Positions 18,850 to 28,091 of a DNA stretch of 64,000 bases are shown here, piece after piece. The stretch is from MED-G105 sp039025235 (GTDB lineage: Bacteria > Pseudomonadota > Alphaproteobacteria > Caulobacterales > Parvularculaceae): the NCBI GenBank assembly GCA_039025235.1, contig JBCCOS010000010.1, positions 115,218 through 179,217 on the forward strand. The letters run 5' to 3'. Under the pieces are notes generated by a model that saw only the letters and a list, made by a program, of their open reading frames with translations, searched no databases and had not been told where the DNA came from. The stretch's first letter is position 1, and each line of letters starts with the position of its first letter. Both the position numbers and the translations under genes were made by a program.

Positions 18850-18905
18850 CGTTAGATATCGTACTACATAGTATGGCGTCAAGCTAAAAAGTATGGCGTC
18901 TAACG
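18850..18905. promoter_or_regulatory. Putative operator between mipA-like and marR-family genes
   Basis: The decamer GTATGGCGTC is directly repeated at 18871-18880 and 18891-18900, two helical turns apart. The outer arms CGTTAGA (18850) and TCTAACG (18899) are inverted repeats. This lies between divergent genes next to a MarR regulator and is a natural autoregulatory site. Confidence 0.4.
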
Positions 18906-18969
18906 AAAAAATGTGCTATCCCGTAAAACCATTGATAACGTTTGAAAAAAAGATTGCGTGTCGCACACT

Positions 18970-19464
18970 ATGTCAGAAAGCGTTTGGTACATCGGGGATG
19001 AAAAACAGCCGCTATCATCAGTTGATGCGGTCACGATGGTTTTTGCGGTCTTGACCGAGGTGACCATTATCCACCAGCAAAGCACTGCAGAATTCAATAA
19101 AAGTCAGGACAATGAGCTCCATCTATCGCATTTTAGTTTGTTGAATCGCTTGGTAAGGTTCGGGGACCCCAAAACGCCTCAATCGTTGGCCGATGAAATG
19201 GGCGTTACAAAGGCGACGATGACAAACAGTCTCGCAAAAATGTCAGAACGTGGGTTGATCAAGGTCACAGAAAACCCGACGGATAAACGCAGTAAGCTTG
19301 TCGCCATAACGGTGAAGGGGCGGAAGGTGCGCGATAAAGCAATCAAACGCGTGGCTCCGAATATGGCCGATTATGCTCAATCTTTCGACAAGGACGACCT
19401 TGTTGAGCTTTTTAGGTTGCTACGCCGGTTCCATGCGTCGATGTCTTTGGACACTCGCAGTTAG
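18970..19464 (+). CDS. MarR family transcriptional regulator
   Basis: About 164 residues. The winged helix-turn-helix spans roughly residues 60-125: SLADEMGVTKATMTNSLAKM as recognition region and a wing with TDKRSKLVAIT, flanked by dimerisation helices. MarR proteins usually repress a divergent neighbour and lose DNA affinity on binding small aromatic ligands, so control of the MipA gene is likely. The start is uncertain: ATG at 18970 is used, and a GTG 12 bases earlier is possible; neither has a clear ribosome binding site. Confidence 0.85.
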   Translation: MSESVWYIGDEKQPLSSVDAVTMVFAVLTEVTIIHQQSTAEFNKSQDNELHLSHFSLLNRLVRFGDPKTPQSLADEMGVTKATMTNSLAKMSERGLIKVTENPTDKRSKLVAITVKGRKVRDKAIKRVAPNMADYAQSFDKDDLVELFRLLRRFHASMSLDTRS

Positions 19465-19608
19465 CTGGAAGTGAAAGTTGAAGTTCTCTGTTTTTTTGAG
19501 GGATGGGCAAAAGCATCAATTACTGACGAAATCCTGATAAGGGAATAAGTTGCTTTTTGGTAAGAGGTTATCGAAGTTTCGTGACGAATTAATATATTTC
19601 GTGTTGCT

Positions 19609-19712
19609 TAAAGCGCTTCCGTTTCTATTGGAAGCAGAACGGCGCTTTAAGTTATTGATTTTGCGCATTTCCCCGCGCTCAACCGGCAGCTACATATGTG
19701 CGACACGCTTTA
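19609..19712 (+). repeat. Two-hairpin repeat, copy 3, reaching into the atpF stop codon
   Basis: Hairpin A is well kept (TTAAAGCGCTTCCG to AGAACGGCGCTTTAA). The linker GTTATTGATTTTGC is recognisable. Hairpin B is a different variant, CATTTCC-CCGCGC to GTGCGACACGCTTTA. The closing TTA at 19710-19712 is the TAA stop of atpF on the other strand. Confidence 0.75.
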
Positions 19713-20276
19713 GTGAAGACGGTCTTTCAACTCATCGACGGCTTTTTCCGCCAGCGCTGCATGGGCGCTTTGGTCCATCCGATTGCGGATGATATCGCGG
19801 GTGGCTTCTATTGCGACGTCAACGGTCTGGTTTCGCACCTCAGCTAACGCTTGCGTTTCGGCGCGGGCAATTTTTTCCTCTGCGGACTTTGCTCTGCGGG
19901 CGATCTGCTCGTCTAATTTCTCACGCATGCTTGCGGCGAGGCGCTTTGCGTCGCGTTTTGCTTGTTCGACGATAGCGTTGGCTTCTTCTTCGGCTTCTCT
20001 TTGGCGCCGTTGATATTGGGCCAGGATCTCTTGCGCCTCTTCACGCATTTTACGGGCTTCGTCGAGCTCATCGGCAATGTCCTGCGCCCGTTTATCCAAT
20101 GCCGTTCCAACCGATTTGTGCACCCCTTTATAAAGGGCAAAACCGACAACAATCAGAAAACCGGCGCTCACCCAGAGCGACGTATCTTTCCACATCGGTT
20201 CTGCGCCATGGGCCGAACCGGCGGTTTCCGCTGCGGAGAGGAGGAGCGTAGAGATCACATTCGTCATGGTCATCAC
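19710..20276 (-). CDS. atpF: F-type ATP synthase subunit b
   Basis: Peripheral-stalk subunit of 188 residues. One membrane helix near residues 33-52 (LWVSAGFLIVVGFALYKGVH) is followed by a long charged coiled coil (DEARKMREEAQEILAQYQRR onward) that links Fo to F1. Last gene of atpI-atpB-atpE-atpF'-atpF; F1 genes are absent here, as is usual in alphaproteobacteria. Its stop codon lies inside the end of a two-hairpin repeat. Confidence 0.93.
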   Translation of the reverse strand: MMTMTNVISTLLLSAAETAGSAHGAEPMWKDTSLWVSAGFLIVVGFALYKGVHKSVGTALDKRAQDIADELDEARKMREEAQEILAQYQRRQREAEEEANAIVEQAKRDAKRLAASMREKLDEQIARRAKSAEEKIARAETQALAEVRNQTVDVAIEATRDIIRNRMDQSAHAALAEKAVDELKDRLH

Positions 20277-20298
20277 TGTTGTTCTTTCGCCCTAAAGG

Positions 20299-20847
20299 TT
20301 ATTCGGATGCAATTCGATTGACGGCTGATGAGATCGTATCGTCACTAGGGGTCTCATCGATCAGTGTCGCAATAATGGATTTAGCCACGTCGCTCGCCGC
20401 TTCACGCACTTTGATGGTGGCATCATCTTTCATTGCCGCAATACGCGTTTCTGCTTCTTCGATCTGTTGTGCTGCTTTTGCATCGGCAGCGACTTGCATC
20501 TCGGCAATTTCTGCCTCGACGCTTTCGCGTGTTTCTGCGGCGATCGATTGTGCTTTCGCTCGCGCGTCAGCAAGCGCCGTGTTGTAGGCGCGTTCGGCCT
20601 CTTCTGCTTCCCGTTTGGCCTCAGCCGCATGGTCGAGGTCGTCGGCTATCCGATCGCGGCGTTCTTCAATAGCACCGCCGAGGCGCGGTAGTATGGCAGA
20701 AGACATCAACCAGTAGAGAACACCAAAGGTAATCAACAGCCAGAAAATCTGACTTGGATAGGTTGAGAAGTCCATTTGCGGCAGACCGCCACTGGACGAT
20801 TCTGTTGCGGCTTCTGCGGCTAAAAGCAAGATGGGTGTTGCCGACAT
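20299..20847 (-). CDS. atpF': F-type ATP synthase subunit b' (second b-type stalk)
   Basis: Diverged b subunit of 182 residues, with a membrane helix FWLLITFGVLYWLMSSAILP, then coiled coil IEERRDRIADDLDHAAEAKR. The N-terminal LPQMDFSTYPSQIFW is typical of b' in alphaproteobacteria, where b and b' form a heterodimeric stalk. ATG at 20847 is preceded by GAGG five bases away; a GTG two codons upstream is the alternative. Confidence 0.93.
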   Translation of the reverse strand: MSATPILLLAAEAATESSSGGLPQMDFSTYPSQIFWLLITFGVLYWLMSSAILPRLGGAIEERRDRIADDLDHAAEAKREAEEAERAYNTALADARAKAQSIAAETRESVEAEIAEMQVAADAKAAQQIEEAETRIAAMKDDATIKVREAASDVAKSIIATLIDETPSDDTISSAVNRIASE

Positions 20848-21013
20848 TGGCACCTCGGATTCATATTAGTATCTATACGCACACTGATTTTCGTGACAGT
20901 CATCCACAATGACCAACGAGCGGCTATTACCGTTTACCGGTAACAGCCTAATTACTCGACTTAGCGGACGGCCACATGATACGAACCCGCGTGCTGTGGT
21001 ATGTTCTATTCGT

Positions 21014-21256
21014 CTAAAATACGAACAGGATAAGCATAGCGACAACAAAGCCCAATAGACCGGTAAATTCGGTGAGGGCGAATGCAAGAAGTAGCGTCTG
21101 CTGATTGGCGGCTGCCGCGGAAGGGTTGCGGAAGGCACCTGATAGGAAGTTACCGAAGATCAATCCAAGGCCTACGCCTGCGCCGGCGAGGGGAAGCGCC
21201 GCTATACCGGCGCCGATTAATTTTGCTGCTTCTGGGGTCATGCTCGTTACGTCCAT
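21014..21256 (-). CDS. atpE: F-type ATP synthase subunit c
   Basis: Rotor-ring proteolipid of 80 residues with two membrane helices. The first is glycine-rich (LPLAGAGVGLGLIFG), followed by the polar loop AFRNPSA; the second carries the ion-binding Glu63 (ALTEFTGLLGF). No sodium-type ligand set is evident, so a proton-driven ring is likely. A start at the sixth codon (21241) would give 75 residues, the more usual length. A gap of about 160 bases separates it from atpF'. Confidence 0.95.
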   Translation of the reverse strand: MDVTSMTPEAAKLIGAGIAALPLAGAGVGLGLIFGNFLSGAFRNPSAAAANQQTLLLAFALTEFTGLLGFVVAMLILFVF

Positions 21257-21361
21257 TTCTTATTTTTCAGTCAACTCTTCGGGTCGTTGTCCCTAGTGTT
21301 GCTGCGGACCCGTACGCTGCAATCGGGGTTGGAAGTCTTATTATTTAAGCGGGTTATTGTC

Positions 21362-22144
21362 CTAATGGTGACCCACGTTTTCCGCATCATTGAGATAGAT
21401 GCAAGTCAATATTGCGAAAACGTATGCCTGCAGAAACGCCACAAGAAATTCAAGAAGCGTAATCGCAATCGTGCCAAGGAAAGGGAAGATTGCGATGGCG
21501 CTTACGACACCGCCAGCACTCAGCAACGAAATGATAAAGCCGGCAAAAACCTTCAAAATAATATGGCCAGCTAGCATATTGGCGAACAAACGAATAGCAA
21601 GGCTCAAGGGGCGCGAAAGGAAGGAGACAAATTCAATCAACACGATGAGCGGCAAGAGCCAACCAGGCACGCCCGATGGCGCAAAAAGTTTCAGAAAGCC
21701 AAGTCCATTTTTCATAAAGCCATAAATGATGACGATGCCGATTGTCAGCATGGCAAGCCCAAAGGTTACGGCGATGTGGCTTGTGGTTGTAAATGTGTGC
21801 GTCAATCCTGGGATCGATGGAAACAGCCCCAATAGATTTGCCAACAATATATAGATAAACAGTGTAAAGACGAACGGGAAAAACTTCATCCCTTCCGGTC
21901 CAATCGCGCCGCGCACCATGTCCGCAACGAAATCATATAGAAGCTCAGCAATCGATTGCATGCGGCCAGGAATTAACGCCCGAGACCGCGTTGCCACGGC
22001 AAAGAACAGGACGGCAACGCCAAAAGCAATCCACATCCACAAGGTGGAATTTGTGAATGAAACATCAATCGAGCCAAGTGATAACGGCACAAGGGCATGG
22101 ATTTCAAACTGTTCCATTGGACCCGCTGCGTAAAACCTAACCAT
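21362..22144 (-). CDS. atpB: F-type ATP synthase subunit a
   Basis: Membrane stator subunit, 260 residues, five to six helices, forming the proton half-channels beside the c ring. The essential Arg lies in FLSRPLSLAIRLFANMLAGH (helix with SLAIRLFANM), and the C-terminal helix includes LEFLVAFLQAYVFAILTCIYL. Second gene of the Fo operon, after atpI. Confidence 0.95.
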   Translation of the reverse strand: MVRFYAAGPMEQFEIHALVPLSLGSIDVSFTNSTLWMWIAFGVAVLFFAVATRSRALIPGRMQSIAELLYDFVADMVRGAIGPEGMKFFPFVFTLFIYILLANLLGLFPSIPGLTHTFTTTSHIAVTFGLAMLTIGIVIIYGFMKNGLGFLKLFAPSGVPGWLLPLIVLIEFVSFLSRPLSLAIRLFANMLAGHIILKVFAGFIISLLSAGGVVSAIAIFPFLGTIAITLLEFLVAFLQAYVFAILTCIYLNDAENVGHH

Positions 22145-22175
22145 TGCTTCGTCTTCCGTAATTTCTCATCGCTTT

Positions 22176-22577
22176 TTAAGCGTTGTCTTTAGAAGCGCTT
22201 TCCGGTGCCTCTTGCGACCGACTAAGCGCTGTTGTGGCGTTCCTTAACCCAGCAGCGAAGCCAACAAATAAGCCAACAAGCAATCCCAACGGCGCCAAGC
22301 CAGTGAATTGGTCAATCCCTAACCCCAGCAACAAGCCAACGATCATTGCTGCAAGCAGTTCTGAGGCAAGGCGCATTCCTTGCCCAAGCGCTCGTCCTTC
22401 GGCTTTTCGTTTCTCCTCACTGTTTTCAATGGCCGCCTTGGCGCTGCGTTTTGCATCAAGTCGATCGGACAGTTGTTTCAATGATGAAGAAGAGTTGACA
22501 ATTTCTGTTATCGCGTTTGGGTCTGTCTTATCGGCGTCGTTCTTTGTCGCTTTCTCTGTTTCGGCTTTCGATACCAT
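22176..22577 (-). CDS. atpI: ATP synthase protein I (AtpI/AtpZ family)
   Basis: Small membrane protein of 133 residues: a charged N-terminal region (about 65 residues, KSAKAAIENSEEKRKAEGRA) and two membrane helices, the second with GLLVGLFVGFAAGLRN. The family helps insert or assemble the c ring and may move magnesium. It is the first gene of the Fo operon; AAGG lies upstream of the ATG. Confidence 0.85.
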   Translation of the reverse strand: MVSKAETEKATKNDADKTDPNAITEIVNSSSSLKQLSDRLDAKRSAKAAIENSEEKRKAEGRALGQGMRLASELLAAMIVGLLLGLGIDQFTGLAPLGLLVGLFVGFAAGLRNATTALSRSQEAPESASKDNA

Positions 22578-22987
22578 AAACTGTGCGCCTTATTACCGCT
22601 TTCATCGCCTCTGTCGATATCGCAGAGGACCCAATCTGGGTTTTCCTGTGTTGTTTGCACCCGTCGCGACAGCGAGGGCGATCAACGCGGGGTACGTTGG
22701 AGCGGCGCATGATGCGCGTTTATCTCGGGGAGGAGGAGATACTGAGCATCACCTCCGTGAAATTCGGGCGGACAGTAGCGGTGCCGCAATGCAGCGTCAA
22801 GCATCCTTTTTGGGCGCTAATCTTTTGATTTTATTGGCAAAAAAGTCGACTCGTTTTTGAGCAATGCGTAATCCAGCCGGAAATGGGTTTTTTTCCTATC
22901 GGGACATCGATGAAAGGCGGCTGGCCGCGTTGATGGCCTTTGATCTCTTCATGGATTTTTGGCCGTACAGATTGCCGAGGCGCGTAT
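22578..22987. other. Gap between smc and the atp operon
   Basis: About 410 bases between two leftward units. No gene is supported: a rightward frame crossing this area begins opposite atpI and has shadow-like composition. The promoter of the atp operon should lie here, but no clear hexamers stand out. Confidence 0.4.
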
Positions 22988-25900
22988 CTATTCAGCCGCC
23001 ACAAGCTCTTCAGCCGCGTTAAGATCCACTGAAACGAGTTGGCTTACACCGCGCTCCATCATTGTGACGCCAAACAATCGGTTCATGCGCGACATCGAAA
23101 GGGCATGGTGTGTGATCACTAGGAACCGCGTCTTCGTCTCGCTCGCCATTTGATGGAGCAGACGGCAGAAACGCTCCGTATTCGCATCGTCAAGCGGGGC
23201 ATCAACCTCGTCAAGAACACAGACGGGGGCGGGATTCGCCATAAACACGGCGAAAATTAGCGCTGTGGCTGTAAGAGCCTGCTCGCCTCCTGACATAAGT
23301 GACATTGACGCCAACTTTTTTCCTGGCGGGGAGGCAAATACTTCCAGACCAGCCTCCAGCACGTCTTCGGACTCGATCATCCGCAATTCGGCCTGACCGC
23401 CATTGAAGAGCCGCGTAAAGAGAGTTGAGAAATTCGTATTCACGGTCTCAAATGCCGCGTTCAACCGTTCACGCGCTTCCCGATTGATACTACCGATAGC
23501 GGCGCGAAGTTTACGGATCGCGGCCTCACAGTCTTCGCGTTCGGCGCCAATCTCGGTCAGTCGCTCCGTCACTTCCTCAAGTTCTTCGTCAGCCCGCAAA
23601 TTAACACCGCCAAGATTTTCACGCTCGCGTTTATAGCGCTCTAACTTGCGCTCCAGATCTCCGCGTTCCGGTGGATTTGCATCATCCTTAAATTCTGCAA
23701 TTTCTGTCAGTTCTTCAGGCGCACACGAACAGGTCTCATGGGCAAGGCTAGTGGCTTCTTCAACGCGCGCCACGGCACTTTCTGCTTGGGCATCAAGACG
23801 GGCGCGTCCTTCCCGAGCATCGCTTGCGGCGGCTTCGGCTTGTTTGACCGTTTGATCCGCCACCTGCGCTTCGTTTACGGCGGTTGCAAGAGCATCTGCT
23901 GCTGTGCGGCGCCTTTCTTCTGCGTCGCCCAATTGGTTCAGAAGACTCTTGCGTTTTTCCTCGATGGCGAGCGGTGCATTTTCGGCCTCTGCCTTTGCGG
24001 CACTCAGCGCATCAAGCCGCTCTACAAGATCGTTTATTCTTTGTGCTGCAGACTCACCACGTGTTTTCCAAACGCCAATTTCTCGCGCTAATTCCTGGCG
24101 ACGGCTCGCGCGCATTTCGGCATCGCGCGTCAAATCTCTAAATGCGGCTCTTGCTTCTGTTTCGGTTGTCCTGGCTTTGCTTAATGCTTCGCGCGACAAT
24201 GCGAGCGCCTGTGCACCAGCAGCGGCGTTCGGTAGACGCGATAGGGCTTCACGTGCATCAGTTCGCGTTTGCTCTGTTTCGGCTTTTTCTGACGTGGCTG
24301 CTTCGAGGGTATCTGCGATCGCCGAAAGTCTTGCCGTCGCCCGTTCATGTTGCTTTTCGATTGATGCTAAATCATTGCGTGCCGCATCAACGGCCTTACG
24401 TGCCGCACTCAGCGTATTTCTAGCGTCGCGCTCGGCTGACTGGCTTTCTCTCAAGATCTCAAGACATTTTTCATGCGCTGACACAGTCTCTTCAGCATGC
24501 AAACGTGTTTGTTCTAACCCTTCTATCAGTCCCGTGAGGCGATTGCGCTGTTCTAATCGAATAGCGGCTGCGGTCTTTGCCTCAGCGCGTTTCACGAAGC
24601 CGTCCCAACGCCACAGATCACCGTTTCGCGTGACTAGTCGTTGACCAGGCTTAAGCGCCGTTGCGAGTTCGGCACCATTCTCACTTTCCACAACGCCAAC
24701 CATGGCCAAACGACGAGCCAAGACTTCAGGAGCATTGACAAAACGCGAAAGTGGTTCAGCACCGAATGGCAGGCTTGTTCCTGTCTCACTCGCTGAGAAA
24801 TCAGTACCCTGTTGACTTGCCCAATAAGCTGGTGCCTCCGAATCGAGTGCCGCATCGAGATCATCGCCCAAGGCTGCGGCGAGTGCTGTTTCATAACCGG
24901 AAGTCGCTTCGATGGATTCAATAACACCAGGCCAATGGCCATCGGCTTGCGCGCCAAGGATTCGTTCTAATGCATCGCATTCTGCTTTTAGTTCGGAATA
25001 GGCTTTGCGTGCATCATCTTTTGGTTTGGCTAAGCGCCGTTCATTATCTTCTGCACCGGCACGTGCTACTTCACTCTCATGGAACGCGACATCGGCGGCT
25101 GCTAAATTTTGTTCACTTTCGGTGAGGGCAGATTTTGCCGCTTCTAACGTGGCGGCTTGTTCGTCACTCGGTACGAGGCGGTCGCGTTCATCCAGCAACG
25201 CTTTGACACTTAAGGCAATTTTCTCAATTCGGCGTTGACTTGCTTCTTCTGATGCCTGAAGTGCTCGTCGCTCCGCTTCTATCTCAGTGATTTCTGCGTT
25301 TTTCTCATCGAAACGTTGCTCTGCACTTTTTAGAATGTCGCTGGCGTCGTTTAGGGTGCGTTCGGCTTCCTCGATCCGGGACTTCTCATGGTCTTCCCGC
25401 TCGCCGAGACCTTCCGTTTCACGTTCTAGAGCCGCGATGGCCTCTATCGCGTCATTGCGCAGTTCTTCTTCCCGCTGGCGATCTTTCGTATAGCTTTCAA
25501 GGTCAGCCGTGATTTTGGCCAGTTCAGAAGCTGCGCGTTCTGCTTCGCTATCAAGGCCTTCACGTGCAACGGTCAAGCGATGTAGTCCTGCAGCTGTTTC
25601 CGCTTCCGCCTGCCTGAGAGGATCAAGCTTTTCATGTGCAGCTGCCTGCGCCACGCCGGCCGCTGCGGCAACTCTTGCGGTTTCTTCAACCAACGTCCCA
25701 ACTTCATCGAAGGCAGCCATTGCTTCGTCACGCGCCGCGACGGCCTCTCGCCATCGCAAATAAGCAACACCTGCTTCTGTGCGCCGTATATCGCGGGATA
25801 CATTTTTATACCGCGTTGCCTGGCGGGCCTGTCGAGAGAGCGTTGTTTTTTGGCTCTCGAGTTCACCGATAACATCGTCGAGCCGCGAAAGATTTTGCTC

Positions 25901-26470
25901 CGCCGCCCTTAATCGTAGCTCCGCTTCGTGCCGCCGCGAATGAAGTCCCGTCACACCCGCCGCCTCTTCCAGAAGTCGACGCCTGTTTTGTGGTTTGGCG
26001 TTAATCAGTTCAGAGATTTGTCCTTGGCGAACAAGAGCAGGAGAGTTGGCCCCTGTCGACGCATCGGCAAATAATAGCTGAACGTCTTTCGCCCTCACTT
26101 CCTTAGAATTGATGCGATAGATCGATTGAGCGCCATCATCATTTTTAACGATACGCCGAGATATCTCTAAGGTCTCTGTATCATTATATTCTGCAGGCGC
26201 CGTTCGGTCGGAGTTGTCGAGCGTCAGAATTACTTCCGCCCAGTTGCGGGCAGGGCGCATGGCTGAGCCAGCAAAGACAACGTCTGACATCCCGCCACCG
26301 CGCAACGCCTTCGCAGACGTTGCGCCCATAACCCATCTTAAGGCTTCAAGTAGGTTTGATTTTCCACAACCGTTAGGACCGACAATGCCTGTCAGTCCAT
26401 CGCGGATATCGAGGTCAGTGGTATCGACAAAGGACTTAAATCCAATGAGACGAAGATTTGTAAACTTCAC
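22988..26470 (-). CDS. smc: Chromosome segregation protein SMC
   Basis: 1160-residue condensin ATPase. The N-terminal head has Walker A GPNGCGKSN (residues 31-39); two long coiled coils flank a central hinge near residues 500-640 (GVIESIEATSGYETALAAALG). The C-terminal head has the signature LMSGGEQALTATALIFAVF and Walker B CVLDEVDAPLDDAN. It acts with ScpA and ScpB, also encoded in this window, to compact and segregate the chromosome. The start is a GTG with GGAAGGG upstream. Part of the conserved dciA-dsbA-smc run. Its compositional bias produces long shadow frames on the opposite strand. Confidence 0.97.
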   Translation of the reverse strand: MKFTNLRLIGFKSFVDTTDLDIRDGLTGIVGPNGCGKSNLLEALRWVMGATSAKALRGGGMSDVVFAGSAMRPARNWAEVILTLDNSDRTAPAEYNDTETLEISRRIVKNDDGAQSIYRINSKEVRAKDVQLLFADASTGANSPALVRQGQISELINAKPQNRRRLLEEAAGVTGLHSRRHEAELRLRAAEQNLSRLDDVIGELESQKTTLSRQARQATRYKNVSRDIRRTEAGVAYLRWREAVAARDEAMAAFDEVGTLVEETARVAAAAGVAQAAAHEKLDPLRQAEAETAAGLHRLTVAREGLDSEAERAASELAKITADLESYTKDRQREEELRNDAIEAIAALERETEGLGEREDHEKSRIEEAERTLNDASDILKSAEQRFDEKNAEITEIEAERRALQASEEASQRRIEKIALSVKALLDERDRLVPSDEQAATLEAAKSALTESEQNLAAADVAFHESEVARAGAEDNERRLAKPKDDARKAYSELKAECDALERILGAQADGHWPGVIESIEATSGYETALAAALGDDLDAALDSEAPAYWASQQGTDFSASETGTSLPFGAEPLSRFVNAPEVLARRLAMVGVVESENGAELATALKPGQRLVTRNGDLWRWDGFVKRAEAKTAAAIRLEQRNRLTGLIEGLEQTRLHAEETVSAHEKCLEILRESQSAERDARNTLSAARKAVDAARNDLASIEKQHERATARLSAIADTLEAATSEKAETEQTRTDAREALSRLPNAAAGAQALALSREALSKARTTETEARAAFRDLTRDAEMRASRRQELAREIGVWKTRGESAAQRINDLVERLDALSAAKAEAENAPLAIEEKRKSLLNQLGDAEERRRTAADALATAVNEAQVADQTVKQAEAAASDAREGRARLDAQAESAVARVEEATSLAHETCSCAPEELTEIAEFKDDANPPERGDLERKLERYKRERENLGGVNLRADEELEEVTERLTEIGAEREDCEAAIRKLRAAIGSINREARERLNAAFETVNTNFSTLFTRLFNGGQAELRMIESEDVLEAGLEVFASPPGKKLASMSLMSGGEQALTATALIFAVFMANPAPVCVLDEVDAPLDDANTERFCRLLHQMASETKTRFLVITHHALSMSRMNRLFGVTMMERGVSQLVSVDLNAAEELVAAE

Positions 26471-26700
26471 GCAAGACCCTTCCTAAGCCATTTGCTCAAG
26501 ACTACCACATATCTACTATAGTCTACGCGGCATTTCGCTTTAGTTCTCAATTAGTTAGGCACTCAATTGGGTAATGTGTCTTAAAGTGAACCAAATACCG
26601 TTGCGCCACATTTTAGCAAATAGTAGCAAGAAAATCTGAACAAGCATCGGACGCACCATTTAGAAGATCCAATGATCGCCGATTCTTCTCTGGCGGCAAT

Positions 26701-27022
26701 TTAACTAATCAACCTGAACTGAGGATATTTTGTCGGTGCTGTAGGAAATCCAAATCCTTTACCAGCAACAGCGACCCTATTCTTAAGGTAAGAGGCATCG
26801 AGAGCAGGGATTTTTAACCAAAAGATCCAGAGCATTGCAGTCATAGGAGCGCGCGCACCAAGGACCGTTCCGATGGTAATGAGGCAAAAAAAGTTAGATT
26901 TCGGTGCCTTGGTTAAAATAGCAATTAACCAATACTGCCAGTACGGCTATCGGATCTTGCACAAATCCAACTGGAGTAAAGTCCCGCGGAACAAGACTCA
27001 CCGAACAATTTCCGCCGGAAAT
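26701..27022 (-). pseudogene. Decayed coding remnant of unknown family between dsbA and smc
   Basis: On the minus strand an 81-codon open frame ends at 26701 and begins after a stop at 26947-26949. It has no ATG, GTG or TTG in its first 34 codons. Its translation looks protein-like: a hydrophobic segment (FFCLITIGTVLGARAPMTAM) and a C-terminus GKGFGFPTAPTKYPQFRLIS. Directly upstream in another frame (26894-27022) lies a 43-codon stretch, also protein-like (SLVPRDFTPVGFVQDPIAVL). Together they suggest a small membrane protein broken by a frameshift and 5' loss. I do not recognise the family. Confidence 0.35.
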
Positions 27023-27062
27023 TCACTTGAGAGTGTTTACAGCAGCATAGCTGCAAATGGAA

Positions 27063-27103
27063 TCAAAGCGCCGTTCTGATTCCAATTAAACGGAGGCGCT
27101 TTA
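27063..27103 (-). repeat. Hairpin A of the two-hairpin repeat, copy 4 (reverse, half copy)
   Basis: TCAAAGCGCCGTTCTGATTCC through AAACGGAGGCGCTTTA is the reverse form of hairpin A. No hairpin B follows. It lies about 50 bases beyond the dsbA stop, at the 3' end of that gene. Confidence 0.8.
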
Positions 27104-27155
27104 GTCCATGAACCAAACAAAGAAAGGTGAAACCCCTTTACCCGTTCGGGGGGGC

Positions 27156-27896
27156 TTAACCATTTGATCCATCGTCGGCGTCAGCATCGTTCGCTGCCGT
27201 CACAGCGGTTTCGATTTGTTCAACCAATTCGTCGACCGACCCGTATTTTATCTTCTCGCCATTGAGCACGAGCGTTGGCGTTCCGGTGATATCGAAAGCT
27301 TCGCTTCCCGCCTCGGCATTATCACGAATTAAATCAACGAGGTCCTGGCGTTCTTTCAAGCACGCATCGAAGGCGGCTTCATCCATGCCCGCTTGGCCTG
27401 CAATCTTCAGGAGCTCAAGCTTAGGATCTTCCCCATAAATCCATGTACGCTGATTTTTAAAGAGTGCTTTTAACAGAAGAAAATACCCATCTGATCCAAC
27501 TTCCTCAGCTGCGCAACGCGCCAAAACTGAGCCAATGAGTGAGAAATCAACGGGCGCCGTTGGGAATTCACGAAACACAAATCGGACCTGGCCAGTATCG
27601 ATGAACTTCTCTTTGATTGTTGGGTAGACATTCTCATGAAAGTTTGCACAGGCCGGGCAGGTGAGAGATGCGTACTCAATAAGGGTCAGTGGCGCGTCTT
27701 CTGCGCCAAGGGTCATATCTGTCTTAGCAATGCTATTGGGCGAAGACGTGCTATCGCCATCCGTAATTGACGTGGATGATTGATCAGCGACGCCTGAAGA
27801 GCCTTTTTTCTCGTCCGAGCCGGACTCAGCGGCGCTACAGGCAATAGCACCAAACAGAAGGAGGATACTCACTGAAACGCGACCTAATCTATTCAT
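27156..27896 (-). CDS. DsbA-family thiol:disulfide oxidoreductase, lipoprotein
   Basis: Thioredoxin-fold protein of 246 residues with lipoprotein signal MNRLGRVSVSILLLFGAIAC (lipobox Cys20), a Ser/Gly/Asp-rich linker to about residue 58, then the redox motif C80-P-A-C83 in SLTCPACANFHEN. The cis-Pro region appears as TGTPTLVLNG. Alphaproteobacterial genomes often carry such a protein between dciA and smc; periplasmic disulfide formation is inferred. The ATG start gives the signal directly. Confidence 0.9.
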   Translation of the reverse strand: MNRLGRVSVSILLLFGAIACSAAESGSDEKKGSSGVADQSSTSITDGDSTSSPNSIAKTDMTLGAEDAPLTLIEYASLTCPACANFHENVYPTIKEKFIDTGQVRFVFREFPTAPVDFSLIGSVLARCAAEEVGSDGYFLLLKALFKNQRTWIYGEDPKLELLKIAGQAGMDEAAFDACLKERQDLVDLIRDNAEAGSEAFDITGTPTLVLNGEKIKYGSVDELVEQIETAVTAANDADADDGSNG

Positions 27897-28091
27897 TTAA
27901 CGCAATCCTCTTTGGGCTCTGTTTTTTCATTTTTCAATTTTGTCGGCAAACTAGGCCAGCAAAGCCATCAGCGCTAGGGGGCGATGTCGTTTCTGTCGCA
28001 TTGGTCAAAAACGCCGCAGTTTTTCTGAGGCCTCACTAGGTAACGCAGGAAACAAAGAGCTAAGCCAGAAGCATCGTTGGCCCATTCGCTG

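Noticed and set aside
22183..22860. Plus-strand frame of 225 codons across atpI
   Set aside because: Antisense to atpI for most of its length; the sense strand encodes a recognisable family in a conserved operon.
23904..24644. Long open frame on the plus strand opposite smc
   Set aside because: Ser/Ala/Arg-rich shadow composition, no ribosome binding site, and fully inside the well-supported smc gene.
26931..26949. A third CtrA-like site (TTAA...TTAACC) between dsbA and smc
   Set aside because: The spacer is eight bases, not seven, and it lies in a probable gene remnant rather than a promoter.
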